From CAYFUF01 sp964394795 (GTDB lineage: Bacteria; Bacillota; Clostridia; Tissierellales; Peptoniphilaceae), in the NCBI GenBank assembly GCA_964394795.1, contig CAYMYX010000006.1, positions 1-64,000 on the forward strand: a DNA stretch of 64,000 bases. The letters run 5' to 3'. The notes under the pieces were generated by a model. It was given only the letters and a program-made list of their open reading frames with translations. It did no database searches and had not been told where the DNA came from. Numbering within the stretch: position 1 is the first letter of the stretch; every line of letters starts with the position of its first letter. A program made the translations under genes and the position numbers. Below, one piece after another: positions 35,209 to 43,389 of this stretch.

Positions 35209-36171
35209 ATGGCGAAGAAAAGAGGTCTTGGAAGGGGTTTAGCGTCCTTGCTCTATGAGGGACCAGAACCAGAGACGGAAGAAACGGAAGTAGTAGAAGA
35301 GCCGAAACAAGAGAAGGCACCGGCGAAGAAGGCAAGTAAAGCAAAGAAGACACCGGGGCCTGCTGTTGAGGAGAAAGCGGAAGTTGAGGAGGGCGTGGAG
35401 GAAGAGATTCTTCGGTCCATGCAGACCTTAAAGATAGATCAGTTGCAGACTAATCCGGACCAACCGCGTAAGGAGTTTGACGAGGGGGCCTTGGAGGAAC
35501 TAGCCCAGTCCATTATAAAGTACGGTATCCTTCAACCGATTGTGGTAAAGAAGAATAGGAAGAAGGAAGGGGCACCCTACGAGATCGTTGCCGGTGAAAG
35601 GCGGTATCGGGCGGCTCAGAAGGCGGGTTTAGCCGAAGTTCCGGTGGTCTTGCGAGAAGCTAGTAGTGATGAAACGGCCATTATCTCCGTTGTGGAGAAT
35701 GTGCAAAGAGAAGACTTGAATCCTTTAGAGGAGGCGGTCGCTTACCAAAACATCATGGAAAGCCAGATGATTACGCAACAGGAACTGGCTAACGCTTTGG
35801 GTAAGTCACGTCCCTACATTGCCAATATCGTTCGTTTAACGAAACTAGATAACGACACCATGGATGCTTTACGGAAGGGCTTATTAACCTCATCTCAGGC
35901 AAGGTCGCTCTTAAGTGAACCCGATTTGAAGCGGAGAGCTAAGTATAGACAGTTGCTTATTGAGGGGAAAACCAATGTCAATACGGTGGAAGGCAACCGA
36001 CGCCGTGCGCAAAATAAAGACATCTATATCGTAGACATGGAAAACCGTCTGAGCGAGTCACTGGGAACCAAGGTTAACATCCAAAAAAAAGGTAAAGGCT
36101 GGAACGTCCAAGTAGCCTGCTACTCAGAGGAAGACTTACAGCGCTTCCTTGAACGCGTTGATAACGACTAG
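35209..36171 (+). CDS. parB: Chromosome partitioning protein ParB (Spo0J)
   Basis: ParB is a CTP-dependent clamp that loads at parS. The 320-residue protein has an N-terminal Lys/Glu/Ala-rich stretch (about residues 15-65) that is longer than usual. The CTP-binding motifs GERRYRAAQKAG and VVENVQREDLNPLEEA follow, then a helix-turn-helix (QQELANALGKSRPYIANIVR) and a dimer domain. The segment that usually reads GHAR or GHGR and touches parS reads TSSQAR here. The nearby parS sites also differ from consensus at their centre. Confidence 0.95.
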   Translation: MAKKRGLGRGLASLLYEGPEPETEETEVVEEPKQEKAPAKKASKAKKTPGPAVEEKAEVEEGVEEEILRSMQTLKIDQLQTNPDQPRKEFDEGALEELAQSIIKYGILQPIVVKKNRKKEGAPYEIVAGERRYRAAQKAGLAEVPVVLREASSDETAIISVVENVQREDLNPLEEAVAYQNIMESQMITQQELANALGKSRPYIANIVRLTKLDNDTMDALRKGLLTSSQARSLLSEPDLKRRAKYRQLLIEGKTNVNTVEGNRRRAQNKDIYIVDMENRLSESLGTKVNIQKKGKGWNVQVACYSEEDLQRFLERVDND

Positions 36172-36181
36172 GGGGGCAGAG

Positions 36182-36880
36182 ATGAAAAAGTGGACGATTG
36201 ACGAACTATTAGAGAAGACAGCTGAGACCGGGCCGGAGCCAGGTGGCGGCGGCGCTACGGGAATTGGAGCAGCTTTGGGGTTGAGTCTGAATATCATGGC
36301 CCTCGAAACGACAGTGAAATCCCACGAGAATAGCCGGAGACGGTTGGAGAAGAAGGAAGATACCGAGGATAAGGAAGCTAAGCTTCAGGACATCGAAGAT
36401 CACCTAGGGTCCTTGGATTTGATGAAGAAGGAACTCCTTGCAAAGAGAGACTTGATTCTTGATTTAGCCGAAGCAGACGGGGAATCCTTCCAGGGCGTCC
36501 TTGATGCCATGAAACTGGACAAGAAGGACCCAGACAGACCTGGTGCGATTGAACGGGAGCTGATCAAGGCAATCGAGGTTCCGAAAAAATTGCTGGAAGA
36601 ATTGGTGGAGGTCTACAGCTGGCAAGTTCATCTGTATAGGGTCAGTAAGAAGACCATCATGAATGATAACTTTGCCGGATCTCACTTGATTCTGGCTGCG
36701 ATTGAAACGATGAGCGACAATATCTGGGTAAATGTGGAGATGTTGAAGAGCGAAGAAGAAAAGCAGGCACAACTGGAAAGTTTCAATGACGTACGTGGTA
36801 GGATTCATCAGATAAGCCAAGAGATTGCCGACTTCAGGCAGGAATTCTGGCCGGATAGAAGAGAAGGCAAGGAGGATTAG
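36182..36880 (+). CDS. Formiminotransferase-cyclodeaminase family protein
   Basis: The start at 36182 follows GGGGGGCAGAG; an upstream in-frame ATG would overlap parB. The 232-residue protein begins with TIDELLEKTAETGPEPGGGGATG, the signature of the cyclodeaminase half of FtcD. This is an all-helical domain that closes formimino-tetrahydrofolate and releases ammonia. No formiminotransferase partner is nearby, and the residues after the signature are strongly charged (KKEDTEDKEAK). It lies in the parB operon, and its stop is followed at once by the next start. A folate role is inferred from the family only. Confidence 0.75.
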   Translation: MKKWTIDELLEKTAETGPEPGGGGATGIGAALGLSLNIMALETTVKSHENSRRRLEKKEDTEDKEAKLQDIEDHLGSLDLMKKELLAKRDLILDLAEADGESFQGVLDAMKLDKKDPDRPGAIERELIKAIEVPKKLLEELVEVYSWQVHLYRVSKKTIMNDNFAGSHLILAAIETMSDNIWVNVEMLKSEEEKQAQLESFNDVRGRIHQISQEIADFRQEFWPDRREGKED

Positions 36881-36881
36881 T

Positions 36882-37823
36882 GTGAATTATTTCGAAATAT
36901 TGCTCTTAATCATACTCATCGCCATTGTTGCGCTTTGTATTTACTCGGTTTCGAATACGAACCGGAAGCTGCAGAGACTTAGGAGGAGGTATGACTTTCT
37001 CCTCAGAGGCAGAGGCGAGCTAAACTTGGAGGAGCTAATCCTTGAGTTTGGTGAGGAGCTAGACGGACAGATAGTTCGTCAAGAGGAAGTGTCCACCTTG
37101 CTTGCCCATATGGACAGCCGCTTGCAGAAGGCGGAGGGCCACCAGGAATCTTTAGTCGATCAGCGTAACTCAGCTATGGAGGACAAAGTCTTCCAGGAGA
37201 TGGACCAAGTAAATCAAGATCTGACCAGTGCTATGAAACGGCTAGATGAAACAGTCTATGCTCGGATGGACACCGTTGAGATGTCGGCGAAGAAGAACTT
37301 GGAGGATGGCCTGAAGAATTTGGATTCGAAGCTCACGAAATTCTCCGACTCTATTTCAACGAAGATGAGGAAACACGAAGAAGAAAACTACGTGCAGTTT
37401 GATGGTGTACGGAAGACGATTGATGGGAATGATAAGAAGATGGCCCAAGTGGTGGATGCGAATGATAAAAAGGTAGTCCAACTTGTCGATGCCAACGATA
37501 AGAAGCAAAAACAGAGCCTCAGTGAAACCGAAGCAAGGTTAAGGAGCGAGTTGAATCAACAGGTTAACGAAATTCGTGATCAATTAGCGGGAACAATGCA
37601 AAAGCTCTACCTCTACCGCTATAACGCCTTTGAGGATTTGACCGGGGAACAGAGTTTCAGTTTTGCTTTATTGGATGAACACCACAACGGTCTGATTGTG
37701 ACCAGTATCTACAGCCGCAGAGGGTCTTCGATCTTTGCTAAGAATATTGAGAATGGATCGCCGATTCAAGGCCTGTCTCCTGAGGAGAAAACGGCGCTTC
37801 AACGAGCTCTGGATAGCGAGTAA
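36882..37823 (+). CDS. DUF4446 family membrane protein with coiled-coil insert
   Basis: The GTG start at 36882 follows AAGGAGG, two bases after the previous gene. The 313-residue protein has one N-terminal membrane helix (about residues 4-24) and the N-terminal DUF4446 segment RLRRRYDFLLRGRG. A long predicted coiled coil follows (about residues 55-240). The C-terminal DUF4446 signature is YRYNAFEDLTGEQSFSFALL with EHHNGLIVTSIY. DUF4446 genes commonly stand next to parB in clostridia. The family is usually about 160 residues, so the coiled coil is an extra insert. It contains a repeated DANDKK element. Its function is unknown. Confidence 0.8.
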   Translation: MNYFEILLLIILIAIVALCIYSVSNTNRKLQRLRRRYDFLLRGRGELNLEELILEFGEELDGQIVRQEEVSTLLAHMDSRLQKAEGHQESLVDQRNSAMEDKVFQEMDQVNQDLTSAMKRLDETVYARMDTVEMSAKKNLEDGLKNLDSKLTKFSDSISTKMRKHEEENYVQFDGVRKTIDGNDKKMAQVVDANDKKVVQLVDANDKKQKQSLSETEARLRSELNQQVNEIRDQLAGTMQKLYLYRYNAFEDLTGEQSFSFALLDEHHNGLIVTSIYSRRGSSIFAKNIENGSPIQGLSPEEKTALQRALDSE

Positions 37824-37830
37824 GCTGAGT

Positions 37831-38772
37831 TTGAAAATACTATACATTATTAATCCCGTGTCGAATGGTGGACGAACAAAGAAAATTGAGCGGTTTCTAC
37901 AGGATTGGCCTTATCCAGAGGGGACTGAAATTAAAATTCGTGAAACCACCAGACCGGGTGAGGGGAAAGAAATTGCTAGAGCGGAAGCGGCAAATTATGA
38001 TGTGATTTGCTCGGTCGGTGGGGACGGCACGCTGAATGAGGTGGCATCCGGCCTCTACGAGGCCAAGGCAGGGGTGCTGGGTATAATTCCATCGGGTACG
38101 GGTAATGATACGATGAAGGGGCTGGGTTGGTCCGATGATATCGACGAGGCGATAAAACGGGTAGTCCATGGCCAAATACGCGAAATTGATGGTGGCTTAG
38201 CAGATGGGCACTTCTTCATCAACATTGCCTCCATTGGTTTTGATGCCATGGTGGTTAAGGGAACGGAAAAGATTAAGACCAAGGTGAAAAATGAATCCGC
38301 CTATACCCTGTCTTTATTGAAGACTTTCTTCACCTATCGGGATATCGACTATGTTGAGATTGGTTCCGATGAGAAGGATGTTGTTTCGCCTGAAACAGGG
38401 CCGGCAACTGGGGCAAAGACGGAGACTGGCTCGGGAAAGGTAAACAGCCTCTTTCTTTTTGCGGTCGGAAATGGTCGTTTTTATGGCGGTGGCTTCCAAG
38501 TCCTTCCCCAAGCGGAGTTTGATGACGGTTATCTGGATGTCTGCGTCGTGCAGAATATCTCGAGGCCGAAGCTACTCTTGTTGTTCCCTTCGATTTTTAA
38601 GGCGAAGCATGCTAAGCATAAAAAGTATGTTACGATGAAACGGGTAAAAGACTATACCGTGCAACCTTTGGAAGATTTTTTGCTTAATCTTGATGGTGAA
38701 TTGGTGAGTTATCAGGCGAATCAAAGAATCCGATTCCAAGTTCAGGAAAAAGTGTTAAAATTAATGCAGTAA
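37831..38772 (+). CDS. Diacylglycerol / lipid kinase family protein
   Basis: The probable start is TTG at 37831, because the family N terminus KILYIINPVSNGGRTKK follows it directly. A longer frame upstream overlaps the DUF4446 gene. The 313-residue protein has the catalytic-domain motif CSVGGDGTLNEVASGL and GIIPSGTGNDTMKGLGW, typical of DagK/YegS/BmrU lipid kinases. It contains a Gly/Thr-rich stretch (about residues 185-205) that looks like a low-complexity insert. The lipid substrate is not certain. Confidence 0.9.
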   Translation: MKILYIINPVSNGGRTKKIERFLQDWPYPEGTEIKIRETTRPGEGKEIARAEAANYDVICSVGGDGTLNEVASGLYEAKAGVLGIIPSGTGNDTMKGLGWSDDIDEAIKRVVHGQIREIDGGLADGHFFINIASIGFDAMVVKGTEKIKTKVKNESAYTLSLLKTFFTYRDIDYVEIGSDEKDVVSPETGPATGAKTETGSGKVNSLFLFAVGNGRFYGGGFQVLPQAEFDDGYLDVCVVQNISRPKLLLLFPSIFKAKHAKHKKYVTMKRVKDYTVQPLEDFLLNLDGELVSYQANQRIRFQVQEKVLKLMQ

Positions 38773-38812
38773 TTGGTAGATAACAAAAATTGTGAAAGTT
38801 TTAGGAGGAAAA

Positions 38813-39799
38813 ATGGGCATTATTTCAAGTTTAGCCGAACAAATTAAAGGGAAAGATCTGAAGATCGTTTATCCCGAAGGTACCGATGTAAGAATTTTGG
38901 GTGCGGCAACTCGCCACTTAAAGGATGAAATCCTTCATCCCATCGTTCTTGGTAATCCAGATGAGATCAAGAAGGTAGCTGATGAGAACAATTTTGATAT
39001 CGAAGGTTTAGATATCGTTGACCCAGCTAACTATGAGGGTTTTGATCGTTTCGTTGAAGCTTTTGTTGAACGAAGAAAAGGGAAAGCAACGGAAGAGCAA
39101 GCCAGAGAGATGCTGAAGGATAACAACTACTTCGGTACGATGTTGGTTTATTTGGATTTAGCCGATGGTATGGTCTCTGGTGCGGTTGGCACAACGGGTG
39201 ACACGATTCGTCCAGGTCTTCAAATCATCAAAACGAAGCCAGGAACAAAGGTAGTTTCCGGTGCTATGGTTATGGTTGGACCTAACGAAGAACGCTACAT
39301 CTTCGCCGATATTGCCGTTAACATCAATCCTGAAGCAGAACAATTAGCTGACATCGCTGACAGCTCCGCTGAAACAGCTAAGCTTTTCGGCATCGATCCT
39401 AAGGTTGCCCTACTTTCCTTCTCGACGATGGGTTCAGCTTCTTCTCCGGAACAAGAGAAAGTTGCTGAGGCAGCTAGAATCGCTAAGGAGCAGTTCCCTA
39501 ACTTGGTTGTCGACGGCGAAATGCAATTCGATGCAGCACTTGTTCCTGTTGTAGGCGAGAGAAAGGCTCCTGGCTCCCCTGTAGCAGGACATGCTAACGT
39601 CTTCATCTTCCCTGACCTTCAATCCGGCAACATCGGTTACAAGATTGCTGAACGTTTAGGTGGATTTGAGGCCCTTGGTCCTATCCTTCAAGGTATGGCT
39701 AAGCCGGTTAATGACTTATCTCGCGGTTGTAACGAAGATGACGCTTACAAGCTAGCTATCATCACGGCTTCAAGCGCTCTGATGGACAAGGAACAATAA
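38813..39799 (+). CDS. pta: Phosphate acetyltransferase
   Basis: Pta converts acetyl-CoA and phosphate to acetyl phosphate, the step before ATP formation by acetate kinase in fermentation. The start at 38813 follows TTAGGAGGAAAA. The 328-residue protein has KIVYPEGTDVRILGAA near the start, GMVSGAVGTTGDTIRPGLQI, and the C-terminal NIGYKIAERLGG and GLSRG-like NDLSRGCNEDD. No acetate kinase gene follows in this window. Codon choice suggests high expression. Confidence 0.96.
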   Translation: MGIISSLAEQIKGKDLKIVYPEGTDVRILGAATRHLKDEILHPIVLGNPDEIKKVADENNFDIEGLDIVDPANYEGFDRFVEAFVERRKGKATEEQAREMLKDNNYFGTMLVYLDLADGMVSGAVGTTGDTIRPGLQIIKTKPGTKVVSGAMVMVGPNEERYIFADIAVNINPEAEQLADIADSSAETAKLFGIDPKVALLSFSTMGSASSPEQEKVAEAARIAKEQFPNLVVDGEMQFDAALVPVVGERKAPGSPVAGHANVFIFPDLQSGNIGYKIAERLGGFEALGPILQGMAKPVNDLSRGCNEDDAYKLAIITASSALMDKEQ

Positions 39800-39825
39800 A
39801 AAAATAAACGCACAATAGGGCTAAT

Positions 39826-39883
39826 TTTACAAAAAAGTCATTTTCGTGTATAATACCTTTACCGTCTCTCTCTGAGAGACGGT
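39826..39883 (+). promoter_or_regulatory. Promoter and leader hairpin of the FMN lipoprotein gene
   Basis: TTTACA (39826-39831) and TATAAT (39849-39854) are 17 bases apart. A perfect 10-bp inverted repeat, ACCGTCTCTC (39861-39870) with GAGAGACGGT (39874-39883), begins seven bases after the -10. It lies at the very 5' end of the transcript or serves as an operator. No T run follows, so it is not a normal terminator. The leader is about 105 bases long. Confidence 0.7.
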
Positions 39884-39965
39884 TAATAATTTGGTAAGTC
39901 TTTCATTGATTGGGTATATATCCCCCGTCGATTGAAAAAGTGCTTACACTAACAGGAGGAAAATA

Positions 39966-40379
39966 ATGAAAAAGTCAATTTTGGGAATGCTATTAGCATT
40001 AGCTCTAGTCCTTACAGCTTGTGGTGGAGATGAACCTGCAGAATCAACTGATGCATCTGTTGATACAAGCGTAGAGGAAACAACTGAAACAGTTGAAACT
40101 ACTGAAGAAGCTGCTGGTGAAGCTGAAGTTCTTACTGGCGAAGCTGAAGGTCGTAACGGCCCTATCAAGGTTGAAGTTACTGTAGAAGGTGACACAATCA
40201 CTAAGGTAGAAGTTGTTGAGCATGAAGAAACTGAAGGCATCGCTGATCCTGCACTAACTGATACTCCTGCAGCTATCGTTGAGAACAACGGAACTGAAGG
40301 CGTAGACGCTGCTGCTGGCGCAACAATGACTCACGATGCAATCATCGAAGCAGTAAACAACGCTTTAGAAAACAGATAA
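39966..40379 (+). CDS. Extracellular FMN-binding lipoprotein (free-standing flavinylated domain)
   Basis: This 137-residue lipoprotein has a signal peptide with lipobox LTAC (Cys19) and a Thr/Glu-rich spacer (residues 22-60). A single FMN-binding domain follows with GPIKVEVTVEGDTITKVEV and AGATMT at 117-122. The AGAT matches the ApbE flavinylation motif except that Ala replaces Ser. It has no catalytic domain, so it is likely an electron shuttle, like the PplA lipoprotein of Listeria. TAACAGGAGGAAA precedes the ATG. It has its own promoter and terminator. It could carry electrons between NqrC and the flavoprotein reductases at 232 and 6327; that link is inferred. Confidence 0.85.
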   Translation: MKKSILGMLLALALVLTACGGDEPAESTDASVDTSVEETTETVETTEEAAGEAEVLTGEAEGRNGPIKVEVTVEGDTITKVEVVEHEETEGIADPALTDTPAAIVENNGTEGVDAAAGATMTHDAIIEAVNNALENR

Positions 40380-40394
40380 GCAAATCATTTCAAT

Positions 40395-40427
40395 AAAAAA
40401 GAGTGTCCGAATGGGCACTCTTTTTTT
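40395..40427. terminator. Bidirectional terminator
   Basis: GAGTGTCC (40401-40408) pairs with GGGCACTC (40413-40420), with AAAAAA before it and TTTTTTT after it. It separates the converging lipoprotein gene and pncB. Confidence 0.9.
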
Positions 40428-40429
40428 GT

Positions 40430-41923
40430 CTATTGGTTTTCGGTTTGGTGAGATTGATTATGGATTTGGGAGACCTGAGAGCTTGTCTCATTCAACAAGT
40501 GATGCTTCATGTCCCAAAGCTCCTTTGATAGGTCGACCTTGTAGATTTGGGGATTCTCAAAGCGCTTGTACTCCTCCCAGATAGAGTCGACTTCCTTCTT
40601 ACAGTAGGCTCTGGTCTCTTCCAAAGTGGGCACATCATAAACGAGTTTTCCTTCTTCGAAGATTCTCACCAGCATTGGTCTTACGATATAGTCTGTTAGG
40701 GTCATCCGCTTCCAGGTATAAGTGGGGTGGAAGATCTCGTAAGGTTCATCCTCATTGATCTCTTCGCCGTGAACGGTGATGACATCAGCAATCGCCTTTT
40801 CTGTCTTCTTGTCGTAGAAGCGATAAATTGACTTGAAGCCTGGGGTCGTGATCTTCTCCACGTTCTCTGAGATTTTAATCTTAGGAACGACTTCGCCGTC
40901 TTTCTCGACTGCAACAAGTTTGTAGACACCACCGAATACCGGATTGGATTTGGAGGTGATGAGGTTTTCACCGACGCCAAAACTATTGATTTGGGCTCCT
41001 TGGGAGAGGATATCGGTGATCTTGTATTCATCGAGCGAGTTGGAGGCGACGATGGTCGCATCCTCGTACCCGGCATCATCCAGCATCTTGCGTGCTTTCT
41101 TGGAGAGGTAGGCAATATCGCCTGAGTCTAGGCGGATGCCACCTGGGCGGTAGCCCATGGGCTTGAGGACTTCTTCGAAGACACGGATGGCGTTAGGAAC
41201 ACCAGACCCTAGGGTGTCGTAGGTGTCGACGAGGAGGACGCAATTCTCGGGATAAATTTCCGCATAGGTCTTGAAGGATTCGTACTCATCGGCAAACATC
41301 ATGACCCAAGAGTGGGCCATAGTACCCAGAGCCGGTACGCCATAAGTGGAGTCTGCTAGGGTGTTTGCTGTGCCGACTGCACCGGCAATGTAAGCGGCGA
41401 TTGCCCCCTGTGTGGCGGCGTCGGCGCCCTGAGCACGTCTGGATCCGAATTCCATGACTGCTCTGCCTTGGGCAGCGCGGACGATTCGGTTGGCCTTGGT
41501 GGCGATCATGGACTGGTGGTTGACGGTAAGCAGGAGCATGGTTTCGATAAGGCTGACCTGAATGACCGGTCCGCGGACGATGACTAGGGGCTCATTGGGG
41601 AAGACGATGCTTCCCTCTGGGATGGCCCAAATGTCACAGGTGCATTCGAAGTTAGCGAGGTAATCCAAGAAACGCTCATCAAAGATGCCTCGGCTGCGCA
41701 GATAGTCAATATCGTCATCGGTGAAGTGTAAGTCCTCGATGTAGCGAATAAAGGTATTTAAGCCACCGGCGATGGAAAAGCTGGCGCTGTCGGGATTTCT
41801 CCTGTAGTACATGTCAAAATAGGCAATCGTGTCCCCTAAGCCACTTTCCAAATAACCGTTCCCCATGGTGAACTCATAAAAGTCCGCTAACATGGAGAGA
41901 TTTTCTTTCGTTCTATAGAACAT
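40430..41923 (-). CDS. pncB: Nicotinate phosphoribosyltransferase
   Basis: PncB makes nicotinate mononucleotide from nicotinate for NAD salvage. The 497-residue protein has LADFYEFTMGNGYLESG, the active-site segment EFGSRRAQGADAA, LVDTYDTLGSGVPNAIRV and GGIRLDSGDIAYLSKKAR, all typical of the family. GGGGAG precedes the ATG. It is monocistronic and transcribed against its neighbours. Confidence 0.96.
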   Translation of the reverse strand: MFYRTKENLSMLADFYEFTMGNGYLESGLGDTIAYFDMYYRRNPDSASFSIAGGLNTFIRYIEDLHFTDDDIDYLRSRGIFDERFLDYLANFECTCDIWAIPEGSIVFPNEPLVIVRGPVIQVSLIETMLLLTVNHQSMIATKANRIVRAAQGRAVMEFGSRRAQGADAATQGAIAAYIAGAVGTANTLADSTYGVPALGTMAHSWVMMFADEYESFKTYAEIYPENCVLLVDTYDTLGSGVPNAIRVFEEVLKPMGYRPGGIRLDSGDIAYLSKKARKMLDDAGYEDATIVASNSLDEYKITDILSQGAQINSFGVGENLITSKSNPVFGGVYKLVAVEKDGEVVPKIKISENVEKITTPGFKSIYRFYDKKTEKAIADVITVHGEEINEDEPYEIFHPTYTWKRMTLTDYIVRPMLVRIFEEGKLVYDVPTLEETRAYCKKEVDSIWEEYKRFENPQIYKVDLSKELWDMKHHLLNETSSQVSQIHNQSHQTENQ

Positions 41924-42028
41924 ATTTTTACTCCCCTTTTTTAATAAATCGATTTCCTGAACCTATGTACAATTTAACACAAGTAAACTAAAATATAAAG
42001 CGATATGATAGAATGGAGGGAGGCATTT

Positions 42029-42742
42029 ATGCGTTGGAAACGTTACCGAAAAGAAGAGGACCACAGCTATAGCTTTGGCGCCTTTCCCACTATGGAATTG
42101 CTCAAGGTTAGGCCGGATCTGGTCATCGAAATTATCCTCTCCTCCAGCTTTACCGACCTGGACCAGTGGAAGGAATTTCTCGATGGAAACCACATCTCTT
42201 ACCGGATCAGCGATAAGGATATCGTCCGCTTAGCCAATAAAGGAAACGTTTACGTTGTGGGCGTCTTTCAGAAGTTGATGAAACCGGTGAAGGACTTTAA
42301 CCACGTCGTTTGCGACCAGATTTCCGATATGGGGAACTTGGGCAACATCTGTCGGACCATGGTTGCCTTTGGCATCTTTGACCTGGTGACGATCGGCAAG
42401 ACCTGCGATATCTACAATCCCAAGACGGTTAGGGCCTCTATGGGGTCCTTGTTTCGAATCCGCCACTCTCACTATGACACGATAGAGGAGTATATGGAGG
42501 AGTATGGCCATCATCAACTTCAACTCTTTATGTTGAGTGAAGAGGCGGAAGCCATCGGAAAGATCACGGTTCCGGAGAAGTGGGCTTTGGTCTTTGGGAA
42601 TGAAGGGGCAGGATTGCCCGAAGAATACAGCAAGTTGGGACGAAGCGTCATCATCCCACAATCACCCTATGTCGATTCATTAAACCTGACGACGGCAGTC
42701 GCTATCGGCTTGTATCACTATACGAACGGCACACTTGGATAG
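42029..42742 (+). CDS. SpoU (TrmH) family RNA 2'-O-methyltransferase
   Basis: SpoU-family enzymes methylate ribose 2'-hydroxyls in tRNA or rRNA. The start at 42029 follows GGAGGGAGG; a frame extension of eight codons is less likely. The 237-residue protein has the three SPOUT motifs: NLGNICRTM, LVFGNEGAGLPEE and SLNLTTAVAIGLYHY. The N-terminal part is an L30e-like substrate-binding domain. The RNA target is not evident. Confidence 0.92.
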   Translation: MRWKRYRKEEDHSYSFGAFPTMELLKVRPDLVIEIILSSSFTDLDQWKEFLDGNHISYRISDKDIVRLANKGNVYVVGVFQKLMKPVKDFNHVVCDQISDMGNLGNICRTMVAFGIFDLVTIGKTCDIYNPKTVRASMGSLFRIRHSHYDTIEEYMEEYGHHQLQLFMLSEEAEAIGKITVPEKWALVFGNEGAGLPEEYSKLGRSVIIPQSPYVDSLNLTTAVAIGLYHYTNGTLG

Positions 42743-42754
42743 TAAGGAGTACTC

Positions 42755-43096
42755 ATGGCAGAAAGTAAAACGCCTGGCCGCTTTATCTTGTTCGATTTGG
42801 ATGGAACCCTCATCGATTCCTTAGGAGCAATCTCGTTTCACCTGAATAAGGTGTTGGGAAAACACGGTTGTTCGTCAATTCCCATCGAAAGGGTAAAAGC
42901 CCTAATTGGAAACAGCTCGAGATATCTGGTAGACCACGCTTTGAACGAGACAGGATGCGAGGATTTGAGCTTAGAGAAAAAAGAGAACATTTTAAATGAG
43001 TACAATGGGTCGTACTATAAAGATCCGGTGATTAAGACCTTAGTCTACAAAGGGGTGGAAGACCTCTTGAAAAAGTTGAAGGATGAGGGGCACCTC
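42755..43096 (+). CDS. HAD-family phosphatase, N-terminal part (cut by gap)
   Basis: About 114 residues remain of a HAD-superfamily hydrolase of the phosphoglycolate phosphatase (Gph) type. Motif I, FDLDGTLIDSLGAI, carries the nucleophile Asp, and the helical cap follows. The cap helix region GVEDLLKKLKDEGHL leads into motif II but the assembly gap begins there. Sequence after the gap does not resemble the rest of a HAD protein, so the apparent fusion across the gap is an artefact. AAGGAG precedes the ATG, 12 bases after the methylase. Confidence 0.88.
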
Positions 43097-43196
43097 NNNN
43101 NNNNNNNNNNNNNNNNNNNNNNNNNNNNNNNNNNNNNNNNNNNNNNNNNNNNNNNNNNNNNNNNNNNNNNNNNNNNNNNNNNNNNNNNNNNNNNNN
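43097..43196. other. Assembly gap
   Basis: This run of 100 N has nominal length. It hides the end of the HAD gene and the beginning of the next gene. The missing HAD part alone would need about 300 bases. Confidence 0.95.
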
Positions 43197-43369
43197 TGAC
43201 TTCAGTTACGATTGAGCACGTCATCATTGTCGCCCTGTTGGTTGCCGTCCGCCTCTTCATGACCCATGTGTTAGAACAAGAAATCGAGCGCCACATGGTA
43301 ACCTTCACCGAGACGGAAGATACCGAGTCAGTTTGTATCACTAAACCTAAGTTCGATAAGGAAGATTAG
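43197..43369 (+). CDS. C-terminal part of an unknown membrane-anchored protein
   Basis: About 57 residues are visible after the gap. They begin with a predicted membrane helix (HVIIVALLVAVRLFMTHVL) and end in a polar tail. The first two bases after the gap are TG before an ACT codon, so an ATG start at the gap edge is possible. I do not recognise the family. The gene ends 20 bases before the next start. Confidence 0.5.
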
Positions 43370-43389
43370 CGAGAAGACGTGGAGGAAAC

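Noticed and set aside
42755..43369. Single HAD-membrane fusion protein
   Set aside because: The frame passes through 100 N and the part after the gap does not resemble a HAD protein.
43197..43369. PsiE-type phosphate-starvation protein
   Set aside because: Only one membrane helix and a short tail are available, which is too little to support a family.
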